A stretch of 64,000 bases of DNA from Alteromonas portus (lineage in GTDB: Bacteria > Pseudomonadota > Gammaproteobacteria > Enterobacterales > Alteromonadaceae). The notes below the pieces were generated by a model that was not told the DNA's origin, searched no databases, and saw only the letters and a list, made by a program, of their open reading frames with translations. Within the stretch, counting starts at the first letter, position 1. Each line of letters opens with the position of its first letter. Location: NCBI RefSeq assembly GCF_005117025.1, contig NZ_SWCO01000005.1, positions 682,001-746,000 on the forward strand, read 5' to 3'. The translations under genes and the position numbers were made by a program. Shown piece after piece: positions 58,663 through 64,000 of the stretch.

Positions 58663-59679
58663 TTACAAAAAGTGCAGCTGAAAACCAATACCAATACGCT
58701 CTTGCGAGCGGTTATAGTCAATTAACGAATCGCCATAGCCGTTAAAGTATTGCAGAAGCACTTCGTAGCGGTCTGAAATAGGGTAGGTGAAATCAAGTTG
58801 AATACTGCCTCGATTTTCGTCGAAATCAAGGTTATTTCTCAGCAGCGCTAATACCTTAAAAGCACCAATTTTTCTACCGTAGCCAAATTCCATTCTGCCG
58901 TAGTAGTCTTGTATGTCAGGATTATCATCACCGGTTGGATCAAGCGGGTCTTCTTTTTCATCTTCAGGAATACGATACCAGGTCTTTAGGTAATAAATAT
59001 CGTCGTTGTCACTAAAGACAATGGACGCAAAAAGTCGGTTCCAGCTTCGAGAGCGCAGACCGCTTTGACCATTAGACATGTGATTAAAACCTACTTGAAA
59101 GGTATTAAACTTATAGCCCAGTATGGAATAATCAGCCGTTTCCTGCCAAAAAACTTCTGGCTCGTAATTCGTTTCTCGGAAAGGCTTAGAGGCTTCGTTA
59201 TTATACAACTGCCAGAACGATGTTAATGTAAAACCAAAATACAAACCGTCAAAGCCGGTATCTTCCAAATAAAGCGGTAGTTTAGCACTTACCTGAAACT
59301 TAGCTTCTTTGTTATCAACATTCTCTTCCGTTAATTCTTCATTTCCGAAAGTGTTTGGGTTTGAGACATAAGTGATAGGAAGTAAATAGTTTTGTCTATG
59401 CTGAGTGATGGCAAAAACATTGTCTAGGGCTTCTTTATCACCCTCTAAACGATCATCAAGCGCACTCTCGGTAGTCGTATCACGTTTTATGATATCAATC
59501 ACTTCAATACCGCTTTCATCCTCAGATGTTTGATCGTTTCCATGTTTAACAGTGTCCATTGATTCACTGTTGTCGAGTTTTGACGTTTGTTCGCTTTTCA
59601 CTTCTTGTGATTGTTGTGCGTACACAGACGTACAAGCAGCAAACGCTGCCAAAAATACAAAAGGCTTAAACACAGACAC
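58663..59679 (-). CDS. pldA: outer-membrane phospholipase A
   Basis: 338 residues. Signal peptide ending near VYAQQ (residues 1-23), a long polar N-terminal extension (about 24-90) and a 12-strand barrel. Catalytic His200 and Ser202 in FNHMSNGQSG and Asn214 in SWNR have the same spacing as His142, Ser144 and Asn156 of E. coli PldA. Hydrolyses misplaced phospholipids in the outer leaflet. The C-terminus ends in an aromatic-hydrophobic pattern (FQLHFL) as barrel proteins do. Confidence 0.93.
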   Translation of the reverse strand: MSVFKPFVFLAAFAACTSVYAQQSQEVKSEQTSKLDNSESMDTVKHGNDQTSEDESGIEVIDIIKRDTTTESALDDRLEGDKEALDNVFAITQHRQNYLLPITYVSNPNTFGNEELTEENVDNKEAKFQVSAKLPLYLEDTGFDGLYFGFTLTSFWQLYNNEASKPFRETNYEPEVFWQETADYSILGYKFNTFQVGFNHMSNGQSGLRSRSWNRLFASIVFSDNDDIYYLKTWYRIPEDEKEDPLDPTGDDNPDIQDYYGRMEFGYGRKIGAFKVLALLRNNLDFDENRGSIQLDFTYPISDRYEVLLQYFNGYGDSLIDYNRSQERIGIGFQLHFL

Positions 59680-59714
59680 CTTTAATTCTCCGTAGCAAGG
59701 GGTTGTTATTATGC

Positions 59715-60557
59715 TTAACTGAAGTCCAGTGTTTGGCCTTCTGAAGATGCAAATATTGATAAAGTAGACTCTGCCACTGTGACATATTCATTACAATGGT
59801 CTACAACATCATCTATATCGTTATCGGTGCGTTCTGGATCATGACTATATAACGCTAATTGCTTAGCATCACATGCCATAGCGAGTTTTACGGCCTCTTC
59901 CGCAACAGAGTGACCCCAGCCATTTTTTGCCGGCATGTCAGATAGCATGTACTGTGCATCATGAATAAGTAGGTCGGCACCCTGCGCAAACTTGGCAAAA
60001 TCGATAAAGTCTGTTTCTTTTTTGTAGGGAGGATAGAGTTCGTTGTCGGTAATGTAAGCAACTTTGGCACCGTCAGCTTCAATACAGTAAGCGCTACCGC
60101 TGCCTGGGTGATTCATGGCTAACCGGGTGATAGTGGCGCTGCCCACGGTAAACGTACTTTGCGCAGGTGGAAGCTCAACGAGCGTAATCGTCGACTTCAA
60201 CGCGCTTTTAGGCACAGGAAATAAAGACCCTTCCATTTGGTTTAAAATTTGTGCCGGTTCATTGAGGGATGTTTGGCCCGGATAAATGTTTATTTCCCGT
60301 GATTCTTGGTAAATAGGTGCAAAAAATGGGAAGCCTTGAATATGGTCCCAATGATTGTGACTTAATAAGAGGTAGATAGGAGAGGTTTTTTTTACAAGGC
60401 GATCGCCAAGCAAGCGAATACCTGTGCCTGAGTCGAGGATGATATCAGTACCATCCTCAAGCTCAATATGAACGCATGCGGTGTTGCCGCCATAACGGAC
60501 GTAAGCTGCTCCCGGAGTAGGAATTGACCCTCTTACGCCATAAAATGTTAACCGCAT
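59715..60557 (-). CDS. metallo-beta-lactamase-fold hydrolase
   Basis: 280 residues, cytoplasmic. Metal motif LSHNHWDHIQG (His67, His69, Asp71, His72), MNHPGSGSAYCIEADG and HDAQYMLSD supply further ligands. N-terminus VRYGGNTACVHIE is typical of the group related to phosphodiesterase and cAMP-like enzymes; the substrate is unknown. Upstream of pldA on the same strand, 35 bases apart. Confidence 0.85.
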   Translation of the reverse strand: MRLTFYGVRGSIPTPGAAYVRYGGNTACVHIELEDGTDIILDSGTGIRLLGDRLVKKTSPIYLLLSHNHWDHIQGFPFFAPIYQESREINIYPGQTSLNEPAQILNQMEGSLFPVPKSALKSTITLVELPPAQSTFTVGSATITRLAMNHPGSGSAYCIEADGAKVAYITDNELYPPYKKETDFIDFAKFAQGADLLIHDAQYMLSDMPAKNGWGHSVAEEAVKLAMACDAKQLALYSHDPERTDNDIDDVVDHCNEYVTVAESTLSIFASSEGQTLDFS

Positions 60558-60595
60558 ACGCCCTCTTTTTATTATCTAATGGGCGAGTTCAGGTG

Positions 60596-62314
60596 TTAGA
60601 GTGCGGCTACAAAATCTTTTGCTGCGCTGAGATCTAATAACTGTTTCTCGCCAGTACGTCTATTTTTATATTCAACCTGTTGATTATCCAGATTTCTTTC
60701 ACCAATGACAATGCTGTGAGGTATGCCAATTAATTCCATGTCATTGAACATTACACCCGGGCGCTCTTTCCTGTCGTCAAACAACACTTCTACGCCTAGA
60801 GCAACAAGCTCTTCGTACAGCGCCTCTGCTGCTTCTTTTATGCGGTGAGACTTATGCATATTCATAGGTATTAATGCAATTTTAAACGGTGCAATTGGAT
60901 CTGGCCACTTTATGCCAAATTTATCGTGGTTTTGCTCGATAGCTGCTGCAACAATTCGAGACACACCAATTCCGTAACAACCCATAGTAAGGGTTTGGTG
61001 TTTACCAGTCTCGCTTAGTACACCGCAGTTCATGGCTTCTGAATATTTGCTGCCAAGCTGGAAGATATGACCCACTTCTATGCCGCGTTTAATATCAAGT
61101 GTGCCTTTACCATCTGGTGATGCATCGCCTGCCACAACGTTGCGAATATCAACGCCATTGATATTGTCAGCCCAGTTTACGTTGATATTTACCTTACCGC
61201 CTGCGCCCGCGCCTGTAGTGAAATCGGCAAGGGCTGCTGCGCTGGCATCAATAAACGCTGGTATAGGTAGGTTGGTGGCGTCAGCAAATAATGGTGAAAC
61301 CCCAAGGATATCTTTTGCTTGTTCAAACGATGCTTCAACAAGCGGGCTTGCAACGCCGTCTAACTTCTCTGCTTTTACATCATTAAGCTCATGATCAGCG
61401 CGAAGTACAAGAGCAACCCATTTATCAGAAATTACTTCTTCGCCTTTACTGTCTACTTCATTAGCGGCTTTTACAACTACAAGTTTAACCGCGTTTGTCA
61501 CTTCGGCTTCTACGCTTTTTAAAATGGCATTGAAATCTTTACCTTTGGCATCTTTAGTCTCAACGGCCGCACCCGAAGCAACTGCCTTTTCAGGCGCCAC
61601 AGCTTCAGCCATTTCAACGTTTGCCGCGTAGTCACTTTCGCTTGAGAAAGCGATATCGTCTTCACCTGATGCGGCAAGTACGTGGAACTCGTGCGAATGA
61701 TTACCACCAATAGAGCCAGAATCAGCAATTACCGCCCTGAAGTCTAAGCCCATACGCGAGAATATGTTGCAGTAAGCGTCGTACATTTTTTGATACGTTT
61801 CTTCTAAACAGCTATCTTCCAAGTGGAAGCTGTACGCATCTTTCATGGTAAATTCACGACCGCGCATAATGCCGAAACGAGGGCGTACTTCGTCTCGGAA
61901 TTTGGTCTGAATTTGGTACAGGTTCAGTGGAAGCTGCTTGTAGCTGCTAATTTCATTACGCACAAGTGCAGTAATAACTTCTTCGTGCGTTGGGCCTAAT
62001 ACGAAATCACGCTGGTGGCGGTCTTTAATGCGAAGTAACTCTGGGCCGTATTCTTCCCAACGTCCAGATTCTTCCCACAGGTCTGCAGGCTGAACAACGG
62101 GCATTAGCACTTCTATTGCGCCTGCTTTGTTCATTTCTTCACGAACAATATTGGCTACTTTGTTGAGTACACGAAGACCAGATGGCAACCACGTGTATAG
62201 ACCCGAGGCAAGCTTTCTGATCATACCAGCTCTTAGCATTAGCTGGTGGCTGATAACCTCTGCATCTGCAGGTGTTTCTTTCTGCGTGGCGAGCAAATAT
62301 TGACTAGTGCGCAT
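60596..62314 (-). CDS. proS: prolyl-tRNA synthetase
   Basis: 572 residues from the ATG at 62314, equal to E. coli ProS; a longer frame to 62398 adds 28 hydrophobic residues not in the family. Class II motifs: [20 protein letters not shown] start, [48 protein letters not shown] bacterial editing (YbaK-like) insert lies in the middle. The mRNA leader is short and no terminator was clear. Confidence 0.96.
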   Translation of the reverse strand: MRTSQYLLATQKETPADAEVISHQLMLRAGMIRKLASGLYTWLPSGLRVLNKVANIVREEMNKAGAIEVLMPVVQPADLWEESGRWEEYGPELLRIKDRHQRDFVLGPTHEEVITALVRNEISSYKQLPLNLYQIQTKFRDEVRPRFGIMRGREFTMKDAYSFHLEDSCLEETYQKMYDAYCNIFSRMGLDFRAVIADSGSIGGNHSHEFHVLAASGEDDIAFSSESDYAANVEMAEAVAPEKAVASGAAVETKDAKGKDFNAILKSVEAEVTNAVKLVVVKAANEVDSKGEEVISDKWVALVLRADHELNDVKAEKLDGVASPLVEASFEQAKDILGVSPLFADATNLPIPAFIDASAAALADFTTGAGAGGKVNINVNWADNINGVDIRNVVAGDASPDGKGTLDIKRGIEVGHIFQLGSKYSEAMNCGVLSETGKHQTLTMGCYGIGVSRIVAAAIEQNHDKFGIKWPDPIAPFKIALIPMNMHKSHRIKEAAEALYEELVALGVEVLFDDRKERPGVMFNDMELIGIPHSIVIGERNLDNQQVEYKNRRTGEKQLLDLSAAKDFVAAL

Positions 62315-62496
62315 GTAAAGCAGGTATCCTGTTATAAATGTATTTATGACGGTTAGTGTGATGGTCTTTCGCAAAAGGCAATTCGCTAAACAAAACATAG
62401 CGGAATGCTTGAACCAAGACGAGGTGTCACACGTTTGGGCGTATTCTAATTAACTGTGAGCTATTTCGCCACAGACTGTTACCACTAATAATGCAA

Positions 62497-63216
62497 TTAA
62501 CTTAAATGAACTAGTTCCGTGACCTTAACAATTGCATCTTTTATTTCAAAACCCACATCAATGTCGTATAGCGTCACGCGGTAGGTTTTTTCGTCATTTT
62601 CAAGCTGCTGTTTATAGGCGGGGCGGGGGTCTTGAGATAGTACCGCGATCACTAAGGCAGAAAAATTACGGTGTTTTTTCTCAATTTCAGCAAGCATCGG
62701 CTGGATTGTATCAGCGAATGAAACATCGCGATTAGGGATGGGGTTAATGTCGTCAAGGTTATCGCTGGCGCTAGGCACACTATCAGCGTATGCGATATAG
62801 GGTTTGATATCGACAAGCGGTGTACCGTCGACTAAATCTACCCCTTCTACCACTAATTGTGTTTTTCCATTACTACTAACTACGCCTTTGTTTTTCACCA
62901 CAGACATGCCAATTCCATTAGGTCGGTGAGTACTGCGACTTGCCAACACGCCCATAGTAGCATTGCCACCTAGGCGAGGGGCTTTCACCGTATTTTTCCA
63001 ACCGCGTTCGATATTCTGGTGAAAGATAAAAAGCAGCCATAGGTGACTGTAATTTTCTATCCCTTTAAGCATGTTGATATCGTTAAAGCCATCTTCAAAG
63101 GTGATAATGCCTTGGGCGTTAGCCAAGTTGGGCTGTCTTGGAATAGCAAACTTTTGCTTAAAAGGTGTAGCAACGGTCGCTATAGCCTCGAGAGAAAATG
63201 AATTGTGGGTATTCAC
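62497..63216 (-). CDS. trmO: tRNA (t6A37) N6-methyltransferase TrmO
   Basis: 239 residues. Uses S-adenosylmethionine to add a methyl group to t6A37 in tRNA-Thr. Recognised by the TsaA-type beta-barrel start (IATVATPFKQKFAIPRQP), ASRSTHRPNGIGMSVV and GVDLVDGTPLVDIKPYI, plus the C-terminal DPRPAY motif. Upstream of proS on the same strand. Confidence 0.94.
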   Translation of the reverse strand: MNTHNSFSLEAIATVATPFKQKFAIPRQPNLANAQGIITFEDGFNDINMLKGIENYSHLWLLFIFHQNIERGWKNTVKAPRLGGNATMGVLASRSTHRPNGIGMSVVKNKGVVSSNGKTQLVVEGVDLVDGTPLVDIKPYIAYADSVPSASDNLDDINPIPNRDVSFADTIQPMLAEIEKKHRNFSALVIAVLSQDPRPAYKQQLENDEKTYRVTLYDIDVGFEIKDAIVKVTELVHLS

Positions 63217-63451
63217 GTTTTAGCCTTAACGTAATAAAAAATAGGTAAAGGTGTCATATAACTCACACAATTTACAAGTAAAGTGGCGTCGCAAGTGAAA
63301 GCTTGAACCGAATAAACATTCTGCTAGTAGCAGAGTTTTTATATTGGTTTCCCTGGAGTGATCCAAACCTTTGGGCCTGCTCTGTTCACGTGACTATTCT
63401 GTTTTTAGTGTAAGTTTTTTTACTTGGCTTAGAAAGGAAGCTTCACGTGTG

Positions 63452-64000
63452 CTAGCGAGTGGGCTTATCTTTTTTAAGCGCGTTTAATACATCCTCAAAA
63501 TAAGGGCAGCCAAGTCTTTGTGCTTTTTCAATGTTATGGCTGAATATCTTCTCAGCATCTTCTTCTTTCTTCATATAGCGTGTGATATCCGCTTCACGAA
63601 TTAAATGTAAAAGCGGGTAGGGTGAACGGTTGGTATAGTTTTCAGCGTCATCCTCGTCAATTCCGTCGAACACATAATTGGGATGGAAACTGGCGAGTTG
63701 GTAAGTGCCGCTGTATCCCCAGTCATGAAGCATATTGTCACTAATTGCTAATACATCGAGGTATTCATTGAAATCAGCAATGGATGAGTGGGTTAGTGCG
63801 ATTAGCGTTGTGGCGGTGGTATCGTTCTCTTCTAAATATCGCAACTCATCGTAAAGCGACTGGATAACATTTCCTGCATCGCCTGAAACTACCACACACC
63901 GAATTTGGTTGGGGGTCCTTACATAGCGTGCAAAGGGGCAGAAATTGTGTTTTATCACAATATCATCAACCCACTTGAGCGTTGCATCAATTACATGCTG
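63452..64000 (-). CDS. DUF1415 protein (partial at window end)
   Basis: The frame is open to the window edge, beyond a GTG at 63958: upstream codons read DATLKWVDDIVIKHNFCPFA, so the start lies outside. At least 183 residues. KHNFCPFARYVRTPNQIRCV and the ASFHPNYVFDG stretch match DUF1415, whose function is unknown. The C-terminus (EDVLNALKKDKP) is complete. No neighbour gives a clue to function. Confidence 0.85.
   Translation of the reverse strand, partial: QHVIDATLKWVDDIVIKHNFCPFARYVRTPNQIRCVVVSGDAGNVIQSLYDELRYLEENDTTATTLIALTHSSIADFNEYLDVLAISDNMLHDWGYSGTYQLASFHPNYVFDGIDEDDAENYTNRSPYPLLHLIREADITRYMKKEEDAEKIFSHNIEKAQRLGCPYFEDVLNALKKDKPTR

Noticed and set aside
62315..62398. N-terminal extension of proS
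   Set aside because: Adds 28 hydrophobic residues absent from the family; 62314 gives the standard 572 residues.

Overview
The window looks like ordinary chromosome of a marine gammaproteobacterium of the Alteromonadales, most probably Alteromonas. This rests on recognised protein families, on gene order (rlmN-pilW-rodZ-ispG-hisS-yfgM-bamB-der, guaBA, tgt-yajC-secDF, suhB-trmJ-iscR as in gammaproteobacteria), on moderate GC content and on dense genes with short spacers. The genus is an inference; no database search was possible. I saw no rRNA, tRNA, insertion sequence, prophage or CRISPR array.

Layout. 1-3.4 kb: glyoxylate shunt on the minus strand (5' part of malate synthase G, a LysR regulator, isocitrate lyase). 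A 16-base word occurs upstream of both enzyme genes. 3.8-7.5 kb: plus-strand cheV, a lipoprotein alkaline phosphatase and a glutaminase. 7.5-12.7 kb: a minus-strand ABC exporter-like operon (ATPase, FtsX permease, AttH/CrtC-like lipoprotein). 13-19.6 kb: a minus-strand VC0807-like membrane protein, then an envelope-stress type cluster matching E. coli yjfI-J-K-L-M-C (DUF2170, PspA, DUF2491, DUF350, DUF1190, ATP-grasp ligase), here with a K+ channel/TrkA-N protein inside and a rhomboid protease at the end. 19.8-26.1 kb: a DUF6471 protein, queA, tgt, yajC, secD, secF.

26.2-38.4 kb is the most interesting stretch. The neighbourhood is that of the E. coli isc locus (suhB, trmJ, iscR on one side; ndk, rlmN, rodZ, ispG, hisS on the other). 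After iscR and an IscS-like desulfurase, however, the machinery is SUF (sufB-C-D-S-A-T-E), and iscU, hscBA and fdx are absent. The IscS-like protein ends without the usual C-terminal IscU-docking tail. iscR has tandem type 1 IscR sites. sufB has its own near-consensus type 1 site laid over a good sigma70 promoter, followed by a leader of about 185 nt that can fold into a three-helix junction. This leader is my best candidate for an undescribed regulatory element.

39-49.5 kb: ndk, rlmN and the conserved pilW-rodZ-ispG-hisS-yfgM-bamB-der block, joining tRNA/rRNA modification, cell shape, isoprenoid synthesis and outer-membrane assembly. 49.5-52.5 kb: a possible 59-residue gene convergent with an unrecognised secreted protein, then xseA. 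52.5-57.5 kb: guaB-guaA and a chemoreceptor. 57.7-64 kb: a histone-deacetylase-like hydrolase, then minus-strand pldA, a metallo-beta-lactamase-fold protein, proS, trmO and a DUF1415 protein cut by the window end.

Starts were moved from the longest reading frame where ribosome-binding sites or family length argued for it (cheV, glsB, ABC ATPase, DUF6471, yajC, suhB, xseA, guaB, proS). Promoters, terminators and RNA structures were read by eye; none was folded or scored by software.
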